Positions 1 through 7,924 of a DNA stretch of 64,000 bases are shown one piece after another. A program made the position numbers and the translations under genes. The DNA is from Thermosipho ferrireducens (lineage in GTDB: Bacteria > Thermotogota > Thermotogae > Thermotogales > Fervidobacteriaceae): assembly GCF_017358165.1 (NCBI RefSeq), contig NZ_CP071446.1, positions 1,488,001 to 1,552,000 of the forward strand, written 5' to 3'. Positions within the stretch are counted from its first letter, which is position 1, and every line of letters begins with the position of its first letter. The notes beneath the pieces are model-generated. The model did not search any database and was not told the origin of the DNA. It saw only the letters and a program-made list of their open reading frames with translations.

Positions 1-657
1 ACATGTGCAGGGAATAGTAAGTTTGAGCTGGAAGAAACTTTAATTGATCTTGATTTTTTGGAAATTGACAATATTTTTGTAGTAAGAGGAGATAAATCAA
101 AAAATGTAGTAAAAAAAGACTGGCAATATGATTATGCATATCAACTTGTCGAACAAATTTCTAATATGAATGCAGGAAAGTATCTTTATCAAAACGCTAA
201 AAAAACAAATTTTTGTATAGGTGTTGCAGGATATCCTGAAAAGCATTTCGAATCTCCAAATATATTGGAAGATATAAAATGTTTAAAGAAAAAAATTGAT
301 TCTGGTGCAAAGTTTGTAATAACTCAAATGTTTTTTGATGAAAATAAATATATATCTTTTGTAAAAAAATTGAGAGAACAAAATATAAATGTTCCAGTAA
401 TACCGGGATTAAAACCAATTACAAAATTCAAAAGTGCTTTGAAACTACCGGGAAAATTTTACATAGACATTCCTGAAAAGCTATTAAAACAGTTAAGTGA
501 GGCAAAAACGGAAAAAGAAGAATTTTTGGTTGGGGTTAAGTATATGTTGAGAATGATAGAAAATTTAGTAGATTTTGGAATACCAGGTATTCACTTTTTC
601 ACAATGAGTAAAACAGATGCCATTGTTGAAATATTAAGAAATATTCAGGGGTGTTAA
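1..657 (+). CDS. metF: Methylenetetrahydrofolate reductase, C-terminal part (runs off the left edge)
   Basis: The reading frame is open from base 1, so the gene begins outside the window and about 218 codons are visible. The first residues read TCAGNSK, the conserved MetF block, followed by the VVRGD segment (the ALRGD block of the family) and, further on, GVAGYPEKH and ITQMFFD, which line the FAD/folate barrel. MetF reduces 5,10-methylene-THF to 5-methyl-THF, the methyl donor for methionine synthase. A TTG at base 58 could be read as a start, but the family signature continues upstream of it, so it is internal. The gene ends 3 bases before the MetH reactivation gene and metH follows, so this is a methionine-synthesis operon that delivers 5-methyl-THF directly to its consumer. 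Confidence 0.95.
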   Translation, partial: TCAGNSKFELEETLIDLDFLEIDNIFVVRGDKSKNVVKKDWQYDYAYQLVEQISNMNAGKYLYQNAKKTNFCIGVAGYPEKHFESPNILEDIKCLKKKIDSGAKFVITQMFFDENKYISFVKKLREQNINVPVIPGLKPITKFKSALKLPGKFYIDIPEKLLKQLSEAKTEKEEFLVGVKYMLRMIENLVDFGIPGIHFFTMSKTDAIVEILRNIQGC

Positions 658-660
658 AAG

Positions 661-1200
661 ATGACTTACCTTCCAAATGATATAGAGTTTATGCCATCAA
701 AAAAGATGATTTTTGCACGGCTTGGTGTCAGATATAAAAATGTGGATCAATATTTTAACAAAAAAGTGAATGATATATATGTTGAAGGTATGAAATATTC
801 AAAACCTAAGGTTTGGTGGAAAATATTTGACAGAGTACCTGAATCAATTATGCCAGAAGAATTTTCTGGAGTAAAAAAGATAGTTGTTTTTGTTTCTACT
901 CTTGGCAAACATATAGACGTAAGGATAGATAAATATATGAAAAACAATGAAATTCTTAATGGAACTATTTTAGATGCATGGGCTTCAGAAGCTTTAGAAG
1001 CTTTGAATGAGTCATTTGATATAAGGTTGAGACATATGTTTGGAGAAGGAACCAGAAGATTTTCTCCTGGTTATGGCAATGTAGATATAAGGGAGAATAA
1101 AACAGTTATTAGGCTTATGAAAATAGAAAGTATAAAAGTTTTTGAGAGTGGAGTAATGATTCCCAGGAAAACTACAACATGTATGATAGGGTGGTGGTGA
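661..1200 (+). CDS. Stand-alone methionine synthase reactivation (AdoMet-binding) domain protein
   Basis: A 179-residue protein matching the C-terminal reactivation domain of B12-dependent methionine synthase. It carries the R-x-SPGYG block (RRFSPGYG, about residues 136-143), which corresponds to the RPAPGYP AdoMet-binding motif of E. coli MetH, and the usual Cys-rich end (TTTCMIGWW). In that family the domain binds AdoMet and methylates cob(II)alamin that has been accidentally oxidised. Here it is a separate gene just upstream of metH, whose product ends after the B12 domain, so the two chains must form the active enzyme together. From memory, Thermotoga maritima has the same split (TM0268/TM0269). 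The spacing to metF is 3 bases and to the likely metH start 2 bases, so all three are cotranscribed. Confidence 0.9.
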   Translation: MTYLPNDIEFMPSKKMIFARLGVRYKNVDQYFNKKVNDIYVEGMKYSKPKVWWKIFDRVPESIMPEEFSGVKKIVVFVSTLGKHIDVRIDKYMKNNEILNGTILDAWASEALEALNESFDIRLRHMFGEGTRRFSPGYGNVDIRENKTVIRLMKIESIKVFESGVMIPRKTTTCMIGWW

Positions 1201-1202
1201 TT

Positions 1203-3542
1203 TTGACAAGAAAAGAATTTTTAGGGCTTTTGAATGAAAGAATACACTATCTTGATGGTGCATATGGTACGGAATTTTTTAGATCTGGTTTTAAGGGAGT
1301 TATAGAAATTTTAAATATTGAAAATAAAGAAATGGTTTACTCATTACAAAAAGCTTATGTAGAGGCAGGTGTTGATTTTTTGTTAACAAATACTTTTAGT
1401 GCAAACAGGTTAAAACTTGAAACATTAAAAGTGAATTATGATTTAAGGGATATAAATTATAACGCGGTGAAAATTGCAAAAATGGCTGCAGCAAATAAAA
1501 ACGTTTACATACTTGGAGATATTTCGTCAACGGGACATTTTATAAAACCATTTGGGGAAATTTCTTTTAATGAAGCGTATGATGTTTTTAAAGAGCAATC
1601 AGAAATTTTATTAAATGCGGGAGTTGACGGTTTTATAATAGAAACTATCTCAGATTTGAAAGAATTAAAAGCTGCTATTCTGGCTATTAGAGATCTTGAC
1701 GATGACATACCTATAATTGCCCACATGACGTTTAATAAAAATGGAGTTTCCGTTACGGGAACAAGCGTTGAGATTTTTGTCACTCTTTTAAATGATCTGG
1801 ATGTTGATGTTATAGGTACAAATTGTACACTTGCTCCCGAAGAATTAGTACCTGTTTTTAAAAAGATTTCTGAGTATTCAAAGAAGCCTGTAAGCGTTGA
1901 ACCAAATGCAGGAAAACCAAGACTTCAGAGAGATGGAAGTGTTATTTACAAAGTTTCCAGGGAAAGATTCGCAATTTGTATGGAAGATTTCATCGAAATG
2001 GGTTCAAATATTATTGGAGGTTGCTGTGGTACTTCCCCTGATCATATAAAGTTTATGATTGAATTTCTTGGAAAAGTAAAAAGTAAAAAACGAAATATTT
2101 TGCTGAAAGAGTTTGTCTCAAGCAGAACGAAAATAAAAAGTACTGAACCTTTTCTTATAATTGGCGAAAAGATTAACGCATCTGGAAAGAAAAATTTTCA
2201 ACGTAAGATTAGAGAGAAAAATACGGAAAAAATAGTAGAACTCGCTATTACACAAGAACAGGAAGGTGCTCATGTTTTGGATGTAAATTTGGGGATAGAA
2301 AAACTTCTTGAAAGTTCCCATTTTACTACCGTTATAAATGAACTTGATAAAGTGAGTTCTTTACCGCTTTCTTTAGACATTCAACAGTATGAATTTATGG
2401 AGGAAGCTTTAAAAGAGTATGTTGGACGTCCTATAATAAACTCTTCTACGTGTAAGACAGAGCAACTTGATAAGGCTATTTATTTATTAAAACGGTACGG
2501 AGGAATTTTAATACTTTTAACTATGAAAGATAAAATTCCAAAAACTGCAAAAGAACGTGCTGAGATAGCGAAAAATGCTATAAAATATCTTGAAAAAAAT
2601 GGCATAAATAAAGAAAGAGTTTTTGTCGATCCTCTTGTCCTTCCAATTGGTGCGAAAAAAGATCCGTATGTAACTATAGAAGCAATAAATATTTTATCCA
2701 GAAGTGGTATAAATACAAGTATAGGACTTTCTAATCTTAGTTTTGGTATGCCAAATAGAGAGGCGCTAAACTCAGCTTTCCTGGCGCTATGTATAAATGA
2801 AGGTTTAAGTGCTGCTATATTAAATACTTCTGAAAGAAGTACGATGAATGTTATATTTGGTAGTTTAATGTTAAAAGGTATTGAAATAACTGAGAAAAAG
2901 AAATTTTTTGAAAATCCAATAGTTAATATGATATTGAAAAAAAAGGAAACAGATTTAAAAAGAGAAATAGAAAAGTTACTCGAAGACTATTCTCCATTGC
3001 AAATAAGTCAGGATATACTTTCAAAAGCTATGGAATATGTGGGAGAACTTTATTCTAAAGGAGAAATACACTTGCCCGAGTTAATTCTTGCCGCAGAGAC
3101 TGTTAGTCCTATATTTGAATTTTTAAATAGCTTAATTGAAGAAAAAGACAATAAGCAAATAACAACAATATTATTGGCAACAGTTGAAGGAGATGTACAC
3201 GATATAGGAAAAAAAATTGTGGGGACAGTATTGAAAAGTGCAGGGTTCAACATTATAGATTTAGGAAAGGATGTGCCTGCTAATGTTATATTAAGCGCAA
3301 TAAAAAAGTATAATCCAGATATCTTAGGACTTTCTGCGATGATGACAACTACGATAGGAAAAATAAAAGAAGTTAAAGACCTACTTAAAAATGAAAATAT
3401 AAAAATACCTATAATAGCTGGAGGAGCATCGATGAATGGTGAAATAGCCAAAAAATTTGGAGTATTCTATGCTAAAAATGCTTCGGATGCTTTAAAATTA
3501 GTAAAGAAACTGTTAAAAGATATAGAAAAAGTTATAGGATAA
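1203..3542 (+). CDS. metH: B12-dependent methionine synthase lacking the reactivation domain
   Basis: Transfers methyl from 5-methyl-THF to homocysteine through cobalamin. Start chosen at the TTG at 1203: the preceding GGTGGTGAT fits the ribosome site, whereas an in-frame ATG at 1179 lies inside the upstream gene. About 779 residues. Domains in order: homocysteine-binding barrel (about 1-300) with zinc ligands Cys208, Cys274 and Cys275 (GTNC and GGCCGT); pterin-binding barrel (about 315-580, beginning IIGEKINASG); B12 cap helices (about 600-650); and Rossmann-like B12 domain with the base-off motif D-x-H-x-x-G, where His666 is the lower cobalt ligand. Full-length MetH is about 1200 residues and ends with the reactivation domain; that part is absent here and is supplied by the gene at 661-1200. 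Confidence 0.95.
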   Translation: MTRKEFLGLLNERIHYLDGAYGTEFFRSGFKGVIEILNIENKEMVYSLQKAYVEAGVDFLLTNTFSANRLKLETLKVNYDLRDINYNAVKIAKMAAANKNVYILGDISSTGHFIKPFGEISFNEAYDVFKEQSEILLNAGVDGFIIETISDLKELKAAILAIRDLDDDIPIIAHMTFNKNGVSVTGTSVEIFVTLLNDLDVDVIGTNCTLAPEELVPVFKKISEYSKKPVSVEPNAGKPRLQRDGSVIYKVSRERFAICMEDFIEMGSNIIGGCCGTSPDHIKFMIEFLGKVKSKKRNILLKEFVSSRTKIKSTEPFLIIGEKINASGKKNFQRKIREKNTEKIVELAITQEQEGAHVLDVNLGIEKLLESSHFTTVINELDKVSSLPLSLDIQQYEFMEEALKEYVGRPIINSSTCKTEQLDKAIYLLKRYGGILILLTMKDKIPKTAKERAEIAKNAIKYLEKNGINKERVFVDPLVLPIGAKKDPYVTIEAINILSRSGINTSIGLSNLSFGMPNREALNSAFLALCINEGLSAAILNTSERSTMNVIFGSLMLKGIEITEKKKFFENPIVNMILKKKETDLKREIEKLLEDYSPLQISQDILSKAMEYVGELYSKGEIHLPELILAAETVSPIFEFLNSLIEEKDNKQITTILLATVEGDVHDIGKKIVGTVLKSAGFNIIDLGKDVPANVILSAIKKYNPDILGLSAMMTTTIGKIKEVKDLLKNENIKIPIIAGGASMNGEIAKKFGVFYAKNASDALKLVKKLLKDIEKVIG

Positions 3543-3634
3543 GCGAATAATGTTTCCGATTTTACAGGGAAACCCATAAAAAGAACAATTTGAATTGGAG
3601 AAATTCTCTCTCCCATTTGAATGTTATGTAATAT
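3543..3634. other. Short convergent gap after metH
   Basis: Lies between metH and a gene on the opposite strand. It contains a weak inverted repeat, GTTTCC at about 3551 with GGAAAC about 10 bases later, but no T-run, so termination here is only possible. Confidence 0.3.
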
Positions 3635-4504
3635 TCAGTTGTTACTGTTTAGATAGATCATCACCTCTTTTTCAATTGTACTGAAACTTAATTGTGCTAT
3701 CTCTTTTATACTGTATTTTTGTTCTAATTTTTTTATAAATTCAGCTCCTAAGTAATAACCAACATCACTGATTCCTAAAATTTTATGCCAATCTCCGAAA
3801 AACTTTTTTACGCCTTCTTTTTCCAGCGCTTGTCTATACAATTTCTTTAGAGCATTTTTCTTTTTTCTACATTTTTCAAGCCATTCTTTGCCTCGTGGAT
3901 CAGTATCCTTTTCAATTAATTTATTTTGATAAAATTGAGCGAAACCTTCTTCGTATAATCTCCATATTCCTATATTGTATTCATTTTTTTCCATTGCTTC
4001 TGGTAAATCATCTTCACCTCTTAACTCGAAATGTATAACATGACAAAGTTCATGTGCTACAAGTGGTTCGAGTTTCTCTTTAGTATGCCACTCAAGTTCA
4101 GCAATCTTATCAATTCCAAGAAGAATAGCTCTTTTTCCGTTATATTTATCTACCCACCCAGCACTGTTGCAAAGTCCGCAGTATAGCACCATGTACAATT
4201 CTAAATTTAAATCAAATGTGTGTGAAACTCTTTTGCTTATATTGTTAATAACCTGTATTAAGTTATAATACGCCTGAACCATTTTTTTAAAATTTTTTTT
4301 GGTATTATTAAAAACCCTATTTTTTGCTATTTCTCGCCAATTGTAACCGTATAGTTCATAGTCTTTTTTTATTTTGTTTTCAAGTTCTGGATATTTGCAT
4401 ATGTATGCTTTATTCCACAAATCAATTTTTTCATCTACAGACAAATCTAACTTATTCTGAAAAACCTCTTTGAATTCTTTGAATGTGTCGATAATTTTTA
4501 TCAT
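3635..4504 (-). CDS. Predicted zinc metallopeptidase (HExxH type, DUF2268-like)
   Basis: A 289-residue protein with HELCH at residues 151-155 (HExxH zinc site) and a downstream E-E-G-F-A-Q segment (about 185-190) whose Glu is a good third zinc ligand, as in gluzincin-like peptidases. There is no signal peptide or membrane segment, so it is probably cytoplasmic. The layout resembles the predicted Zn-dependent proteases of the DUF2268 group, but I cannot assign the family with certainty or name a substrate. It stands alone, transcribed towards metH, and its promoter must lie in the 410-base gap to its right. The rest of the protein is charged and helical with no other motif I recognise. Confidence 0.7.
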   Translation of the reverse strand: MIKIIDTFKEFKEVFQNKLDLSVDEKIDLWNKAYICKYPELENKIKKDYELYGYNWREIAKNRVFNNTKKNFKKMVQAYYNLIQVINNISKRVSHTFDLNLELYMVLYCGLCNSAGWVDKYNGKRAILLGIDKIAELEWHTKEKLEPLVAHELCHVIHFELRGEDDLPEAMEKNEYNIGIWRLYEEGFAQFYQNKLIEKDTDPRGKEWLEKCRKKKNALKKLYRQALEKEGVKKFFGDWHKILGISDVGYYLGAEFIKKLEQKYSIKEIAQLSFSTIEKEVMIYLNSNN

Positions 4505-4914
4505 TTAGTTACCCTCCAGGTCATTTATTTATCAAAAAGTTGCTTTCAAAATAATTTTACCATTTTTAATTGGTTTTATTTTGAAAAAATGTTGATGCAA
4601 TATAAGAATTATTATATTGCATCAAGAAATTTTCATTAAAAAATGTCAAACAAATGCTGCAAAAGTGCGGATTTTATAATGTTTTCAGCAAATTCGCGTT
4701 TAAATCCTTGTTAAAGCCACGAATGATTGTTCTGTATGTAATTGTATATTTGGGTATTCAAAAAGGTGTTTATAGAGGAATATAAACGGTATTTCGTATT
4801 ACGAATTATTAAATGAAAATGCTTTATGCAAAAACTTGTTAAAATCGAAGTTATTGGAAACGGTTCCGGTATTATTTTAATATTTTTTGTTGCAGTTGTA
4901 ATAATGAAAAATGT
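4505..4914. other. 410-base intergenic region between two minus-strand genes
   Basis: No convincing gene. It holds the perfect inverted repeat at 4592-4625 (listed separately) and a near-palindrome GGAAACGGTTCC at about 4857-4868 that resembles a degenerate LacI-family operator. The promoter of the metallopeptidase gene should be near its left end, but I could not pick out a clear -35/-10 pair. Confidence 0.5.
4592..4625. repeat. Perfect 14-bp inverted repeat, copy 1 of a hairpin family
   Basis: Arms 4592-4605 and 4612-4625 pair perfectly around a 6-base loop. Read on the minus strand the hairpin is followed by ACATTTTTTC, so it can act as terminator of the 2H-phosphoesterase-like gene (4915-5607). 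The core GCAATATAA/TTATATTGC and the loop length recur at 20052-20081. Confidence 0.75.
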
Positions 4915-5607
4915 TTACTCATTCTTGTAAACGCTTTCATATAAATCCATGGTGTGAAATATCTGGTATGTTAATCTTGAAAGTTCTAATGAGATGTCTA
5001 TGTCAACTTTCATGTTTTCCAGCGTGGAGATAATTTCTTTTCGTTCAATTTCTGTATAATCTCTTGGTAAATAATACCCTAATGTAACATGTGGAATAAA
5101 TAATCTTTCAAGTTTTATTAATTTATCAAAGACGTTTCTTATATTAAACAGTATTTCTACTGTGGCATCAACTGGAGCAAACATGATACCAATAGCAGAA
5201 CCTCCATTATATAGTCCAATTGAACTCATTTTTATAATCTTGCGTTTTGGTAGAGTTTTAAATATTTCAGGAATAATTTTTTTATTGTATTCCATGCAGT
5301 TTTTTATGTTATTTGTTGTGCTGGTGTTGCACAAATCATGCAATGTCAAATGGAAATATTTTTTGCTTAGCGGTTTTGCCAGAAGATCTGGAATTTCTGA
5401 ATAGAGTTTTTTCTGAATTGTATATACTTTTTCGATATCTTCTTTGTTTAGGGAAAATACTATTGTATCTCCTTTAAATTCTTTGTAATTTCCGTTTTTA
5501 TCTACTTTTTCGAAAAGTTCTTTTTTTGGATTCCATTGCTTTTTAAGTGCTTCCAGACTTTTTTTTCGATATTCTTTCAGGTTATTTATATATCTTGATA
5601 AATTCAT
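4915..5607 (-). CDS. 2H-phosphoesterase-like protein (two HxT motifs)
   Basis: A 230-residue protein with two H-x-T-L tetrads, HLTL at 86-89 and HVTL at 173-176. This spacing defines the 2H phosphoesterase fold (LigT, CPDase and 2'-5' RNA ligase relatives), which opens cyclic phosphodiesters or acts on 2'-5' bonds. Overall sequence is otherwise unfamiliar, so the substrate (RNA end, cyclic nucleotide or other) is unknown. The N-terminal 45 residues are a charged helical extension not typical of LigT. The start at 5607 is preceded by AGGAGGCGG on the coding strand. The gene is divergent from the sugar ABC operon. Its last codons (4926-4939) contain a sequence matching the cre operator consensus. 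Confidence 0.7.
   Translation of the reverse strand: MNLSRYINNLKEYRKKSLEALKKQWNPKKELFEKVDKNGNYKEFKGDTIVFSLNKEDIEKVYTIQKKLYSEIPDLLAKPLSKKYFHLTLHDLCNTSTTNNIKNCMEYNKKIIPEIFKTLPKRKIIKMSSIGLYNGGSAIGIMFAPVDATVEILFNIRNVFDKLIKLERLFIPHVTLGYYLPRDYTEIERKEIISTLENMKVDIDISLELSRLTYQIFHTMDLYESVYKNE
4926..4939. promoter_or_regulatory. cre-like sequence TGTAAACGCTTTCA inside the 3' end of the 2H gene
   Basis: Matches TGWAANCGNTNWCA at every position and differs by one base from the operator at 5689-5702. Because it lies in coding sequence about 760 bases from that operator it may be chance, or an auxiliary site for looping by a LacI-family regulator. Confidence 0.3.
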
Positions 5608-5688
5608 TATACCGCCTCCTGTAAAGTTTTTTTCTGTTCATAGAAAATAATACCATATAATTCGAAATATTTTAAATTAATCTAATTT

Positions 5689-5714
5689 TGTAAACGCTTA
5701 CACTATATGATAAT
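5689..5714 (+). promoter_or_regulatory. cre/LacI-family operator and -10 element of the sugar ABC operon
   Basis: TGTAAACGCTTACA at 5689-5702 matches the cre consensus TGWAANCGNTNWCA at every position. It is followed directly by TATGATAAT (5706-5714), a good -10 box. The operator would sit across the -35 to -10 region, so binding of a CcpA/LacI-family repressor should block transcription of the operon starting at 5776. No LacI-family gene is in the window. Confidence 0.7.
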
Positions 5715-5775
5715 ATTACCACGGATGGGAAATTTTGGAATATTTCTTAGCGCATTCCAAAGAGGAGGTGGGGTC

Positions 5776-6984
5776 ATGCGTAAAGTATTTATTGTGTTGT
5801 TAGTGTTAATGGTTGTTTTTGCGTTCAGTGTTGAGACTCTGGTTGTCACTTCAAGGCTCTGGACACCACCAACAGAGAAAGAGTTTATTATTAACGAGAT
5901 TATCAAACCTTTCGAAGAGATGTACAACGTTAAAGTAGTATTCCAGACAATGGATGACGAGTCGATTTTGAAGCAAGTAGCTGTTCAGGAACAAACTGGA
6001 AAGATCACCACCGATGTTGTTATAGTGTATGCTTCGAAAATGCCAGAATGGGTTGAAAAAGGCTATGTTGTTGACTTAACTCCTTATGTTTCCAAATGGA
6101 CGGATAGGACTTTCTCAAAGGGTTTCGACACAATGACAGTGTTTGATGGAAAGAGGTATTTCTTGCCAGTAGGTGCCGATGTTTATTTGACATTGATTAA
6201 TAAGAAGGCGTTACAGTATAAGCCAGAGGACGTAGATATAGAAAATCTTACATGGGAGCAACTTGCTGAATGGGCAAATCTTGTTGCACAAGGTGAAGGT
6301 GAAGGGAAATTTGCAGTAACCGGTGTTCCAATGAAATCTCTTATTTACCAAATTGGTGCTATAACATTGTCATACGGTGGAGACTGGCCAAATCTTGATA
6401 ATCCTGGAGCAGTTGCAGCCTGGTATCTTGTATACAAAATGAAAGATGCATTTGCACCTGCAGTTAAGACATACGATGACACAAGGCCACCAATGAAGAG
6501 GGAAGAGACATGGATGACGGTTGCACACTCTGCGCGTGTTGGAGAAGTTTACAAGAGTAATCCAACACAGTTCATTATAGCACCAGCTCCAAAAGGACCT
6601 GCTGGAAGAGGTTCAGTTGCTGGAACAAGTGGACTTGCTATTGTTAAAGGTACAAAACACTTTGACCTTGCACTCAAGTTCCTGGAATATATGACAAGAC
6701 CAGATATAATTTTGAAATCACACAAAGGTACAGGTGGATTTATTCCTCCAGTCGATGAAGCAATTAATTATCTTGGTGATGATATAGAAGACCAGGTTGT
6801 GAAAAATGCTATAAAGGTTTTGAAAGAGGGAGTTTTATCCTATATTGCACCTACATGGAAAGACTGGGGTCAGGTAAAACTGGTTTACGATGAAATATTC
6901 AAGAAAATGATTCTTGAAGATAAGAGATTTGAGCCAGATCTTCTTGAGTTCTACCAGATAAAGATAAACAGTCTTAAAAAATAG
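5776..6984 (+). CDS. Sugar ABC transporter, extracellular solute-binding protein (family 1)
   Basis: About 402 residues. Start taken at ATG 5776 because AGAGGAGGTGGG lies 5-15 bases upstream and a clean signal peptide follows (MRKVFIVLLVLMVVFAFSVE); an in-frame upstream ATG would overlap the promoter. The mature part has the MalE-like order: EMYNVKVVF, TTDVVIVYASKMPEW, a hinge region, ALKFLEYMTRP near the C terminus. It captures a sugar outside the membrane and delivers it to the two permeases encoded next. A hairpin (6990-7008) separates it from the permeases, a common way to express more binding protein than membrane parts. No lipobox Cys is evident, so it may be anchored through its uncleaved leader or be free outside the cell. 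Substrate not readable from sequence. Confidence 0.9.
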   Translation: MRKVFIVLLVLMVVFAFSVETLVVTSRLWTPPTEKEFIINEIIKPFEEMYNVKVVFQTMDDESILKQVAVQEQTGKITTDVVIVYASKMPEWVEKGYVVDLTPYVSKWTDRTFSKGFDTMTVFDGKRYFLPVGADVYLTLINKKALQYKPEDVDIENLTWEQLAEWANLVAQGEGEGKFAVTGVPMKSLIYQIGAITLSYGGDWPNLDNPGAVAAWYLVYKMKDAFAPAVKTYDDTRPPMKREETWMTVAHSARVGEVYKSNPTQFIIAPAPKGPAGRGSVAGTSGLAIVKGTKHFDLALKFLEYMTRPDIILKSHKGTGGFIPPVDEAINYLGDDIEDQVVKNAIKVLKEGVLSYIAPTWKDWGQVKLVYDEIFKKMILEDKRFEPDLLEFYQIKINSLKK

Positions 6985-6989
6985 ACTTT

Positions 6990-7008
6990 AAGGGGGCCCA
7001 GCCCCCTT
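6990..7008 (+). terminator. Hairpin between binding protein and permease genes (attenuator)
   Basis: AAGGGGGC and GCCCCCTT pair around a 3-base loop. The following bases are TAATTAAAAG, without a real T-run, so partial termination or mRNA-end protection is likelier than full stop. Confidence 0.65.
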
Positions 7009-7054
7009 TAATTAAAAGAAAAGAGCAATTAAATGGTTAAGGTGGTGACTTCTC

Positions 7055-7924
7055 TTGAATAAAGTAGAAAGTAGAAAATGGATACCGTATATTCTGATTG
7101 CTCCAACAATTATTTACTATATAGTTTTCTGGCTAAGACCTGTCATTTCTGCTGTTGTTTATAGCTTTTTTGATGACAATAATATATTTACTTTGAATAA
7201 TTACCTGACAATATTTAGAGATCCTAATTTTAAGAAAGCTGTTATAAATACAGCAATTTTTGTTGTTATTTCAGTTACTCTTGAATTTTTAGTTGCTCTT
7301 GGACTTGCGCTAATTATAAACAAAAAATTCAGAGGTGCTCAATTGTTATTATCAATTGCATTGATTCCTATGGCGCTTCCAGCTGTTGCTGTTGGTGCCA
7401 TGTGGTCAAGTGGTTTTGCAACATATGGCTGGGTGAATAGTCTTCTCCATCATTTAGGCCTTATTTCCGCAGATGGTAAAATAGTTTTTCTTGCAGGAAG
7501 TGATTTTCAATCCCTTATGTTGATCATTCTTATAGACGCGTGGCAGGTCATTCCATTTATGATGGTGATACTTCTTGCAGGACTTCAGGGACTTTCTAAG
7601 GAGGCCATTGAAGCTGGATATATATTTGGAGGAACAAAATTTACGGTCCTAAGGAAAATAACTTTACCCATGCTTAAACCGAGTATTCAAACGGCACTTA
7701 TACTTAGGATTATTTCTGCTATTCAGGTATGGTTAATCATAGTTATGATTTTTGGCTATAGAAGAATACCGGTGCTTCTTGAAGAAGTGGTGTTTTATGA
7801 AGAGCAGTTATTGGGTTTCTATCGAGTTGCATTGGCTTATTCCGTTATAGTTTCAATAATTGTTTCTATAGTTTCGGTGATTTATTTAAAAGTTTCCGGT
7901 GCGTTTGAGAAGGGGGAACAATAA
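7055..7924 (+). CDS. Sugar ABC transporter permease, MalF/UgpA type
   Basis: A 289-residue inner-membrane protein with six predicted membrane segments (first at about 12-30, last at about 262-280) and the EAA cytoplasmic loop EAIEAGYIFGGTKFTVLRKI, which docks on the ATPase. The TTG start at 7055 is supported by AAGGTGGTGA 8-10 bases upstream. It ends in TAATG, sharing one base with the next permease, so translation is coupled. It forms the membrane channel with the MalG-type partner. Length is normal for the family, in contrast to the partner, which carries an added domain. Confidence 0.9.
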   Translation: MNKVESRKWIPYILIAPTIIYYIVFWLRPVISAVVYSFFDDNNIFTLNNYLTIFRDPNFKKAVINTAIFVVISVTLEFLVALGLALIINKKFRGAQLLLSIALIPMALPAVAVGAMWSSGFATYGWVNSLLHHLGLISADGKIVFLAGSDFQSLMLIILIDAWQVIPFMMVILLAGLQGLSKEAIEAGYIFGGTKFTVLRKITLPMLKPSIQTALILRIISAIQVWLIIVMIFGYRRIPVLLEEVVFYEEQLLGFYRVALAYSVIVSIIVSIVSVIYLKVSGAFEKGEQ

